A stretch of 64,000 nt of DNA from NCBI GenBank assembly GCA_963676905.2, contig CAXXVE010000001.1, positions 3,906,001 through 3,970,000 of the forward strand. Direction: 5' to 3'. The DNA comes from Oceanispirochaeta sp963676905 (GTDB lineage Bacteria > Spirochaetota > Spirochaetia > DSM-2461). The translations under genes and the position numbers were made by a program. Shown here piece by piece: positions 37,690-44,588 of the stretch; the first letter of the stretch is position 1; the number at the start of each line of letters is the position of its first letter. The notes under the pieces were generated by a model, which worked only from the letters and a program-made list of their open reading frames with translations, ran no database searches and was not told where the DNA came from.

Positions 37690-38583
37690 TCAGGAAACCG
37701 GCTGAAATGCCCTCAGGTCCTTGAGAAAGAGATCCACCGCCGGATTACTGTTCTCCTTCAGCCAGGCCACTGCCATTTCTATGGAGAAGGAGCCGTCTTC
37801 CAGATCAAGGACACGGATTCTGTCATTCTGCAGCTGCCTTACATAGGAGGGCATCAGGGCTGCTCCGAATCCGGCTTCCACCAGAAAGAGCATACCGTCG
37901 GCGCTGTCTGATTCCACTATGGATTCCGGACTGAATGCAAGACTCTTCCAATCCTCAAGAACCCGCTGAAAAAGCCTGGGTGAGTTGGCGGGACTGTTGA
38001 TAATGACAGGAGACCTTTCAAGATCCCTCAACTTTACAGTTTTTTTGTCAGCAAGTTCACTTTCTGAACTGACGACGGCGCAAATTCTGTAGCTGTCGAT
38101 AATCTCCACACTCAGGTCGCTGTCATTCTCCACCTCATAGGGAAAGACTACCGAAATATCACTGATTCCCTGTTTCAGATCATCCGCCATATTAAACTGC
38201 TCATTCTTGTTGAGTACAAGCTCAATACGGGGATAGTTGCGGTGAAAACGACCTACTAGCTCTGGCAGGAATGTCCGTTCGATGTAGTTGGTGAACCCGA
38301 TACGCAGAGCACCTTCATACCCCGCTGCGGCACTGGCACTCCTCTGAACGCCCTCCTTGTACTGCCTGAGGATCTTCAGGGCTTCCTCACGGAAAACAGT
38401 TCCCCCCTGTGTAAGCCGGACGGCCCGGTGTTCCCTGAAAAAGAGCTTGAATCCAAGCTCCTTTTCTATTTTGGCAATGTGCAGACTCATGGCTGTCTGG
38501 GTGATGCAGCACTCATCGGCTGCTTTGGTGAAGTTCAGATGCCTTGCGGCAGAGATAAAGTATTCGAGTCCTGTCATATCCAT
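37690..38583 (-). CDS. LysR-family transcriptional regulator
   Basis: The protein has 297 residues from the ATG at 38583. The N-terminal LysR winged helix-turn-helix is clear: F-I-S-A-A-R-H-L-N-F-T-K-A-A, Q-T-A-M-S-L-H-I-A-K-I-E-K-E-L-G, L-F-F-R-E-H-R. A ~200-residue periplasmic-binding-protein-like effector domain follows. It lies between the double-FMN flavoprotein gene and the hydrogenase operon, all on the minus strand, and is a candidate regulator of either. The -10 box TATAAT ends only seven bases before the ATG, and no ribosome site is visible, so the message may be leaderless. The longer frame to 38619 is rejected because it would begin inside the upstream terminator. Confidence 0.87.
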   Translation of the reverse strand: MDMTGLEYFISAARHLNFTKAADECCITQTAMSLHIAKIEKELGFKLFFREHRAVRLTQGGTVFREEALKILRQYKEGVQRSASAAAGYEGALRIGFTNYIERTFLPELVGRFHRNYPRIELVLNKNEQFNMADDLKQGISDISVVFPYEVENDSDLSVEIIDSYRICAVVSSESELADKKTVKLRDLERSPVIINSPANSPRLFQRVLEDWKSLAFSPESIVESDSADGMLFLVEAGFGAALMPSYVRQLQNDRIRVLDLEDGSFSIEMAVAWLKENSNPAVDLFLKDLRAFQPVS

Positions 38584-38590
38584 GATGGCA

Positions 38591-38630
38591 ATTATAACAG
38601 AAAACGCCCCCGGCGTCATTTCCGGGGGCG
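38591..38630 (-). terminator. Terminator of the flavoprotein gene overlapping the LysR promoter
   Basis: A 9-bp perfect GC-rich stem (38605-38613 with 38622-38630) with an 8-base loop is followed on the minus strand by GTTTTCTGTT. It terminates the gene ending at 38659. The following TATAAT (38591-38596) is the LysR -10 box, and the stem occupies the spacer and -35 region. Confidence 0.8.
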
Positions 38631-38658
38631 CTAAATCAATATCTACTGGAGATTCTGT

Positions 38659-41013
38659 TTACTTCAGAACCTTATCAGCCACGATTTCACCTGTCAGGTA
38701 TCCGGAGGTGAAGGCCCAGCCCTGGGCTGCACCGCCGTATCCGACATACTCCTTCTTCTCGGTAAGAAGGACACCGATTGAGTCTGTACCGACGGCATAG
38801 AGTCCGTCTATTGCAGATCCATCGTTTCTGAGAACCTGGAAGTCCTCATTTATATCCAGACCACCCGCTGTTGAGTAGACCCAGGGAGAGCCGACGACGG
38901 CGTAGTAGGGACCGTCGCCTTCTACCTTCTGGAAGGTTCCGCTGTCGCTTACGATGGGTTGACCGGAGAGGTCAAAGATCTCCTCACTCTTTGTAATCCC
39001 GTCTGCAGGATTGGATCTTGTATCGCAGTATTCATTGTAACCAGCTACAGTCTCTTCAAGGGTAGCAGGAGTCATTTTCAGAGCCGATGCCAGAGCTTCG
39101 AGAGAATCGGCTTTAACTACAAGGCCGTGCTTCTCGGCAGCAGCAAGAACCTCATCAATATTTTCGATGGGAGTCTCAATGGGCCAACCGCCCTGGTTTA
39201 CAAAGAGTCCGTTTGATGCAAAGCGGAGTCCCTTTGTTCTGATCTCATCGATCATTTCAGCGGACCAGATGGTATAGAACCGGGGTCCCGCCTGCCAGTT
39301 GCCGTAGGAACCGAGGGTGGTTTCATCTGTAAAACGCTCACCGTACTTGTTGACGGCCATGGCATTGGGAGCCACAGACATCATCATGGGAATGTCATTC
39401 AATGACTGAGTCATCTCCCGTCCGCTCCACAGGTCAAATGTTCCTTCATGAACGGTCACATCAAATTCATGCATGATTCCAGCCGCTCCGCCGATATGGC
39501 TTACAGGGGGAACACCGATGTTGTATGTAGCCGCTCCGTCCTGGATGGCCGCTTCAATCATGGCACCGTCGTTCTGTCTCATTCCGTATACATTGTAGGG
39601 AGCGCCTGTAAGAGGAAAGTACTCATTGGAGAGATACTTCTCTGTCATCTCATAGCTTCCGGCGAATCCACCAGTGGCCAGTACGACAGAATCAGCATAG
39701 ATCTCATACTTTGTACCGTCATCACCCTCTGCCTTGACACCGAGGACATTGCCCTCAGCATCTGTAATCAGATCTGTAGCAGCGGTTTCAAGCATAATCT
39801 CACCGCCAATCTCGCTGTAGTGCTTCATGATGGTATGATAGTATTCGGCAACAACAGACTTGCTGATTCCGAACTGGCCGCCGTAGGCAACTACAGCCAG
39901 ATAGGGCTGTGCCAGTCCCTGCATGGGAGCACCGAATTCAAAACCTCTTTCCATAAGCCAGTCAGAGGCTTTTCCGGACTCGTTCATCATGTAGTCGATT
40001 GACCATTCCTTGGCATCTCCCTCGGTATAGTCTATCCATGCGCTCTTGAGTACATCCACATCAACAAAGTCTTCACCGCCGTTTGAGGCAACAAAGCTGG
40101 GAGGGTTGATGGACATGGGAGAAGAGGTCACCGCACTGGTACCGCCGTATTTTCCGGCTTTATCAATTCCCAGGACATGAACAGCCTCGGGATCATTGCC
40201 CTTGGCGGCATAGATCTCTTCAGCAGCTCTGACAGCGGTTGTGATTCCTGAACCACCCATTCCGACCACAAGAATATCGGTCTCAATACGAACCTGTTCA
40301 GTGCTTTTTTCAGGGGTTACATAGAAAGCACGGACATCTCCTGTTGCTCCGCCGGCTGCGGCAATGGCCTGTACAAGACAGTCTTCTGCGGCCGCTTTGA
40401 CAGCATTACTGGATGTTGTTGCACCGGTGATGGAATCTACGCTGAGTGACTGAGCCTCAATCATTCTGGGAACCATCAGATCAAGTACACTCTGAAGGAT
40501 GGGCTTTGTATCATTTCCACCTGTTACTTCAATCGAGGAGAAGCGGCCGTCTTTGACAACAAGCTGCAGCTCCATCTTGAAGTTAGGAGAAAAAGACCAT
40601 GTTTCGGCGTTGTATGTTCCGTCAGCCAGAGCGACATCCCCTGCCCCTTCGGGTTCTTCACCCCGGGCAGCGGCAAGTGTCTTTGCGGCGGCGGCTTTTA
40701 CGGCCTTGCTTGTATAGGAAGCACCGCTGACACCTTCAACTTCAGCGCTCTGCGCCTCGATGATGGCTTCAGCCAGAGGGTTCAGGGCAGCCTGACCCAG
40801 CCCGGGAGTCTCTTTATCTCCGGTGATGCTAACTTCTGATATTTTCCCTTTTGCGATAGTCATATCAACGGTAACATCACCGCCGAATCCCTGTTCAGTT
40901 GCGGAATAGGTTCCGTCTGCCAGGTCTGACTTGGTCCCGCCGCAGCCTGTAAAGGCCATCAGAATCACAAGTAGTGACAGGACGGGAATGATTTTCTTTG
41001 TATTAAACAACAT
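38659..41013 (-). CDS. Lipoprotein flavoprotein reductase with two FMN-binding domains
   Basis: The protein has 784 residues from the ATG at 41013, with GGAGG four bases upstream. The signal peptide ends F-T-G-C (Cys24). Two FMN_bind domains follow. The second has the complete flavinylation motif D-S-I-T-G-A-T (residues 193-199); the first has E-G-V-S-G-A-S, with glutamate replacing the usual aspartate. ApbE-type transferases attach FMN covalently at such sites. From residue ~215 comes an FAD-binding fumarate-reductase-like domain (V-V-G-M-G-G-S-G). The catalytic Arg and substrate His/Arg of fumarate reductase appear absent. It would accept electrons through its FMN groups outside the cytoplasm and reduce an unidentified organic acceptor. 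LysR follows downstream. Confidence 0.88.
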   Translation of the reverse strand: MLFNTKKIIPVLSLLVILMAFTGCGGTKSDLADGTYSATEQGFGGDVTVDMTIAKGKISEVSITGDKETPGLGQAALNPLAEAIIEAQSAEVEGVSGASYTSKAVKAAAAKTLAAARGEEPEGAGDVALADGTYNAETWSFSPNFKMELQLVVKDGRFSSIEVTGGNDTKPILQSVLDLMVPRMIEAQSLSVDSITGATTSSNAVKAAAEDCLVQAIAAAGGATGDVRAFYVTPEKSTEQVRIETDILVVGMGGSGITTAVRAAEEIYAAKGNDPEAVHVLGIDKAGKYGGTSAVTSSPMSINPPSFVASNGGEDFVDVDVLKSAWIDYTEGDAKEWSIDYMMNESGKASDWLMERGFEFGAPMQGLAQPYLAVVAYGGQFGISKSVVAEYYHTIMKHYSEIGGEIMLETAATDLITDAEGNVLGVKAEGDDGTKYEIYADSVVLATGGFAGSYEMTEKYLSNEYFPLTGAPYNVYGMRQNDGAMIEAAIQDGAATYNIGVPPVSHIGGAAGIMHEFDVTVHEGTFDLWSGREMTQSLNDIPMMMSVAPNAMAVNKYGERFTDETTLGSYGNWQAGPRFYTIWSAEMIDEIRTKGLRFASNGLFVNQGGWPIETPIENIDEVLAAAEKHGLVVKADSLEALASALKMTPATLEETVAGYNEYCDTRSNPADGITKSEEIFDLSGQPIVSDSGTFQKVEGDGPYYAVVGSPWVYSTAGGLDINEDFQVLRNDGSAIDGLYAVGTDSIGVLLTEKKEYVGYGGAAQGWAFTSGYLTGEIVADKVLK

Positions 41014-41027
41014 TTTACCTCCAAAGC

Positions 41028-41094
41028 GCCTCATTTCAAACAGAATGAGGCACATTTTCGGTAATATTATATCGATAATCCAGTAACGGTTAAA
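41028..41094 (-). promoter_or_regulatory. Promoter and leader hairpin of the double-FMN flavoprotein gene
   Basis: On the minus strand TTTAAC and a perfect TATAAT (41066-41071) are 17 bases apart, giving a start near 41059. The leader contains an 8-bp inverted repeat, gcctcatt/aatgaggc (41028-41051), ending just before the GGAGG. It may be an operator or a structure affecting translation. Confidence 0.65.
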
Positions 41095-41149
41095 ACGATT
41101 AATTCTTATGCTTCCATAAAAGAAACTTATCCATGGAAAGGCAGTGTAC

Positions 41150-42691
41150 TCAGCTCCGTCCCCGGCCTTTCCGCCCTGCTCCGCCGGTTCGGGTTTTACC
41201 TGCTCCGCCGGTTCGGGTTTTACCTGCTCCGCCGGTTCTGGCTTTACCTGCTCCGCCGGTCCGGGCTTTACCAGCTCCGCCGGTCCGGGTTTTACCTGCT
41301 CCGCCGGTTCTGGGTTTACCTGCTCCGCCGGTCCGGGCTTTTCCTGCTCCGCCGGTCCGTCCGCCACTTCGCGATGCTCCGGTGGAACTGCCGGCCCTTC
41401 CGGGAGCCCGCTCCTCACTCCTGCCGGAGGGTCTTCCTCCTGTCTTTCCATCAGGTTTCCGGCTTCCTGCCTTTTCAGCGGTCTTTCTACCGCTTTTGGA
41501 GCCTGTCAGGGGGGGCTTCTGTGATGCTTTCTTATCCGCTTCCCTGTCCTTGGAAATGTCATGCTTGGGCTCGAAACCCGGAATAATCTCAACAGGAATC
41601 TGTGACTTCAGAATTTTCTCGATCTTCAGGAGCTGGTTTTTCTCTGTATATGAGATCAGAGAGATGGCCACGCCTGACTTTCCCGCCCGACCCGTCCGGC
41701 CGATGCGGTGAATATAATCCTCGGGGATCTGGGGAAGCTCAAAGTTGACGACATGGCTCATATCGTGAAGGTCGATTCCCCGGGCCGCCACATCTGTGGC
41801 AACCAGAATCTGCAGATCACCGGATTTGAAGTTCTTGAGGGCCCTGTTCCGGGCTCCCTGGCTTTTATCACCGTGAATGGCATCGGCGGGGATTTTTGCC
41901 TTCAGAAGATCCGAAGCAACCCTTTCGGCGCTGTGTTTTGTCTTAACAAAAACAAGGGCCTGGTACCACTGCTGCTCCTGTATCAGATGGAGGAGGAGAT
42001 CAAATCGCTGTCCCCGGTCAACCCAGTGGATAATCTGTGTGACATCCTCTGCCGCAGAGTTCCGCCTACCCACCTCAACAGCGACAGGATTTTTAAGTAT
42101 CTCCCGTGCCAGCTTTTCGATGTCATGTCCGTAGGTGGCTGAAAAAAGAAGGTTCTGACTCTTCTGCTTCAGGGTACCTATAATCGTTCTGATATCGCCT
42201 ATGAATCCCATATCAAGCATCCGGTCCGCCTCATCGAGGACAAGAATTTCTATTTTTGAGAGATCTACCGATTCCCGGGTGATATGGTCCATAAGCCGCC
42301 CGGGGGTGGCGATCAGGATATCACAGCCCTTTTCAAGATTGCTCTGCTGGGCGCTCATTTTGGCTCCGCCGGTTGCCTTGCATACAACAAGGTCCAGATA
42401 CTTCCCGTAGGCCTTGAAGCTCTCGGCCACCTGTTCGGTCAGTTCTCTTGTGGGAGCCAGAACCAGGGCTCTGGGGGCAGAAGCTTCACCGCCCTTCTCC
42501 CTCAGCATATTGAGAACAGGCAGGGCAAAAGCCGCTGTCTTTCCTGTTCCGGTCTGGGCGCCGCCCAGAATATCCCTTCCGTCAAGAATCGCAGGTATGG
42601 CTCTTGTCTGAATGGGGGTTGTATTTGTATAGCCCTTCTCTTCCACAGCCTTCAGGATCTCGGGAAGAAGAGCCAGTTTTTCAAATTTCAT
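41150..42691 (-). CDS. DEAD-box RNA helicase, RhlE-like, with repetitive basic tail
   Basis: The protein has 513 residues. It is a full DEAD-box core: T-T-P-I-Q-T-R, A-Q-T-G-T-G-K-T, P-T-R-E-L, A-T-P-G-R, D-E-A-D, S-A-T, A-T-D-V-A-A-R-G-I-D, H-R-I-G-R-T-G-R-A-G. After residue ~380 the sequence becomes basic and low-complexity. It ends in seven copies of an 8-residue unit G-G-A-G-K-x-R-T encoded by a 24-base tandem repeat. Glycine/arginine-rich tails in RhlE-type helicases bind RNA and promote clustering. AAGGAG lies eight bases before the ATG. The gene directly follows ywbE, stop codon next to start codon. Confidence 0.88.
   Translation of the reverse strand: MKFEKLALLPEILKAVEEKGYTNTTPIQTRAIPAILDGRDILGGAQTGTGKTAAFALPVLNMLREKGGEASAPRALVLAPTRELTEQVAESFKAYGKYLDLVVCKATGGAKMSAQQSNLEKGCDILIATPGRLMDHITRESVDLSKIEILVLDEADRMLDMGFIGDIRTIIGTLKQKSQNLLFSATYGHDIEKLAREILKNPVAVEVGRRNSAAEDVTQIIHWVDRGQRFDLLLHLIQEQQWYQALVFVKTKHSAERVASDLLKAKIPADAIHGDKSQGARNRALKNFKSGDLQILVATDVAARGIDLHDMSHVVNFELPQIPEDYIHRIGRTGRAGKSGVAISLISYTEKNQLLKIEKILKSQIPVEIIPGFEPKHDISKDREADKKASQKPPLTGSKSGRKTAEKAGSRKPDGKTGGRPSGRSEERAPGRAGSSTGASRSGGRTGGAGKARTGGAGKPRTGGAGKTRTGGAGKARTGGAGKARTGGAGKTRTGGAGKTRTGGAGRKGRGRS
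41176..41359 (-). repeat. 24-bp tandem repeat in the helicase tail
   Basis: Seven full copies and one partial copy of a 24-base unit (ctgctccgccggt plus a variable part on the plus strand) run without spacers. Copies differ at a few positions. Because 24 is a multiple of three, gain or loss of copies keeps the helicase frame. The repeat is also open in at least two other frames, which creates long spurious ORFs. Confidence 0.95.
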
Positions 42692-42883
42692 CTAGAAGAT
42701 CTCCTTGACCCGGCCCACCTGGCCGTCTTCAAGGCGTACCTTGATTCCATGGGGGTGATAGGAGGAGTTGGTCAGGATATCCCTGACAACGCCTCTTGTC
42801 AGCTTGCCGCTGCGCTGGTCGGCTTTCAATACGATGTCCACCGTAATTCCGGGTTTTATATTTTCTCTGTTCTGTCCGTTCAT
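42692..42883 (-). CDS. ywbE: YwbE family protein (DUF2196)
   Basis: The protein has 63 residues, the usual size. It matches the YwbE pattern: an N-terminal R-E-N-I-K-P-G-I-T-V-D-I-V-L-K-x-D-Q-R-S-G, then T-R-G-V-V-R-D-I-L-T-N-S, then H-P-H-G-I-K-V-R-L and G-R-V-K-E-I. Function is unknown; the fold is a small beta-barrel. In this window it is immediately followed by the RhlE-like helicase gene, with its TAG touching the helicase ATG. That coupling suggests an RNA-related role (inference). Confidence 0.85.
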   Translation of the reverse strand: MNGQNRENIKPGITVDIVLKADQRSGKLTRGVVRDILTNSSYHPHGIKVRLEDGQVGRVKEIF

Positions 42884-43006
42884 GGCTCAAGATAATAAAC
42901 TATCCCTTCCCCTGTTACCATATCAACAGAGGGCTGGAGAGCAGAAATAAATACTGACAGCGTCAGAAAATCATATGAATATTACATTATGAAGAAAAAA
43001 ATTAAG

Positions 43007-43034
43007 TTGAAATGATTGCAGGGAAGCCTATAGT
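43007..43034 (+). promoter_or_regulatory. Promoter of the metallo-hydrolase gene
   Basis: TTGAAA and TATAGT are 16 bases apart. The -10 box ends 17 bases before the ATG at 43052, leaving room for the AGGAG site. Confidence 0.55.
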
Positions 43035-43051
43035 AGTAGAAGGAGCAGGCA

Positions 43052-43753
43052 ATGAAAATGAAACTTATACAGAAAACAGAACTGATCTACGAACTGAAAA
43101 TGGGTTACGTTCAGAGCTTTCTGATTGACGATGGGGAGGATCTTGTCCTCATTGATACAGGCACCTCCGGGCTGGGAGAGCAGATTCTGAAGGCCATTGA
43201 TCTGGCAGGACTGGACAGCTCCAGGCTGAACCACATCATAATAACCCATCTACACAATGATCATACCGGAAGCCTTGCTGAACTGAAGAAACTGACTGGG
43301 GCAAAGATCTATGCTCACGAAATGGAGGCTCAAGCCATTGAAGAAGGCGTGCTGATGAGGCCTTCAAAAGCCCATCCCCAATTCCCCTATAATATTATTG
43401 TGCCCCTATTGCTTGGAAAATCGATAAACAGCAAACAGGAAGGTACTCCTGTGGATATACGGCTGAAGGGAGGAGAAACCCTGGAACCCGCCGGAGGTAT
43501 CAGGATTATATGGACCCCCGGCCATACCGCCGGTCATATCTGCTGCCTTGTGGAAAAAGAAAAGATGCTTATAGCAGGGGATGCAGCCCGGGGTGGAAAG
43601 AAACCTTCCTACCCCTTCCTCTATGAGGATATGCCGGAAGCCATGAAATCACTGGAGAAGATAAAAACCCTGGATTTTGAAAAAGTTTACTTCGGCCACG
43701 GCTGTGAAATCACAAAAGACAGTTTTTCATCTATCAGGAACAACCCGTTCTGA
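43052..43753 (+). CDS. Metallo-beta-lactamase-fold hydrolase
   Basis: The protein has 233 residues, starting six bases after AGGAG. Metal-binding motifs are intact: T-H-L-H-N-D-H near residue 70, T-P-G-H-T-A-G-H near residue 155, A-G-D-A in the next strand and a late G-H-G. These make a binuclear zinc or iron site of the glyoxalase II-like branch. There is no signal peptide, so it is cytoplasmic. Substrates in this family range from thioesters to lactones, and none is evident here. The gene is alone, convergent with the small cysteine-rich gene after it. Confidence 0.87.
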   Translation: MKMKLIQKTELIYELKMGYVQSFLIDDGEDLVLIDTGTSGLGEQILKAIDLAGLDSSRLNHIIITHLHNDHTGSLAELKKLTGAKIYAHEMEAQAIEEGVLMRPSKAHPQFPYNIIVPLLLGKSINSKQEGTPVDIRLKGGETLEPAGGIRIIWTPGHTAGHICCLVEKEKMLIAGDAARGGKKPSYPFLYEDMPEAMKSLEKIKTLDFEKVYFGHGCEITKDSFSSIRNNPF

Positions 43754-43796
43754 GGGATTTTTATACAAAACTTTTGCGATTCTGTCCTGCAGAGAC

Positions 43797-44018
43797 TCAG
43801 CTGTTTTCAGCAATGACAATATAAGCTTTCTCTTTTTCATCGGGAAAAAGATCTCCGGGAACGCTGTCTTCACCCACAGCACTGGCAACCAGAAATCTTG
43901 AACAGTGGAGGCTGTTGCTCATGCAGTACTTCTCTTTCAGTTCTGCAGTTCTGCTCTCGTCGGCTTCCATCCCGCCCTTATAGAAGAGGCATCCCTCAGT
44001 AAACTCACACTCGCCCAT
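43797..44018 (-). CDS. Small cysteine-containing protein of unknown function
   Basis: The protein has 73 residues from the ATG at 44018, which has AAAGGA six bases upstream; the longer frame to 44066 lacks a site. It begins M-G-E-C-E-F-T-E-G-C-L-F-Y and has two further cysteines in K-Y-C-M-S-N-S-L-H-C. Four cysteines in a short protein suggest a small metal-binding or Fe-S domain. I recall similar proteins beside redox genes but cannot name a family with certainty. Confidence 0.55.
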   Translation of the reverse strand: MGECEFTEGCLFYKGGMEADESRTAELKEKYCMSNSLHCSRFLVASAVGEDSVPGDLFPDEKEKAYIVIAENS

Positions 44019-44197
44019 GAATAGTCCTTTAAAATTGATTATTTTATATGCAGCCCTCATTTTCATAACGGGAAGGCCATTTGGTCAAGGACTTTTTGTC
44101 ATAAATACACAGCCATTCCAGTTCTTTTTTAAAAAAGGAAAAATCTGAGTCGATCCATTAAACTTAATTATGAAGACAAGTCCAAGGAGGCCTGAAG

Positions 44198-44572
44198 ATG
44201 AAAACCGGACCAATGCGTCTGTTAGTGAGGCTTGAAGAACTGGGATTTTTTCTTGTTACAATATATCTATTCACCCTGCTGCCCTACCCCTGGTGGGTCT
44301 ACCCTCTTCTGCTTTTTGTTCCCGACATCAGCATTATGGGCTATATGATCAATTCTACGACAGGGGCTTATCTCTATAACTTCCTGCACCACAGAGGAAT
44401 ATCCATGATCCTCTATGCTGCCGGTATGGTGCTGGACACCCCCCTGATGGCCCTTGCGGGTCTTATTCTTTTTGCCCACTCGTCACTGGACAGAGTTATG
44501 GGATATGGCCTGAAACACACAGAGGGATTCCATGAAACCCATCTCGGACGGATAGGGAAAAAAAAGGAGTAG
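44198..44572 (+). CDS. DUF4260 family membrane protein
   Basis: The protein has 124 residues, starting eight bases after AGGAGG. Three to four hydrophobic segments are visible, with F-V-P-D-I-S-I-M-G-Y, N-F-L-H-H-R, H-S-S-L-D-R-V-M-G-Y-G-L-K and a final F-x-x-T-H-L-G-R-I-G. These match the conserved pattern of the DUF4260 family. It is a small inner-membrane protein of unknown function, common in scattered bacteria. It stands alone, convergent with the large minus-strand gene that follows. Confidence 0.8.
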   Translation: MKTGPMRLLVRLEELGFFLVTIYLFTLLPYPWWVYPLLLFVPDISIMGYMINSTTGAYLYNFLHHRGISMILYAAGMVLDTPLMALAGLILFAHSSLDRVMGYGLKHTEGFHETHLGRIGKKKE

Positions 44573-44588
44573 CCTTTCCCTGTAGCAA

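Noticed and set aside
41176..41359. CRISPR-like array of short repeats
   Set aside because: Repeats are contiguous with no unique spacers, and they lie within a coding frame.
41014..41451. Extension of the double-FMN flavoprotein to 41451, giving a repetitive P-A-E-Q-V-K-P N-terminus
   Set aside because: The extension is an out-of-frame reading of the helicase 24-bp repeat. A lipoprotein signal with a perfect ribosome site starts at 41013.
41133..41711. Plus-strand proline-rich ORF
   Set aside because: Antisense shadow of the helicase gene tail, created by the tandem repeat lacking stops.
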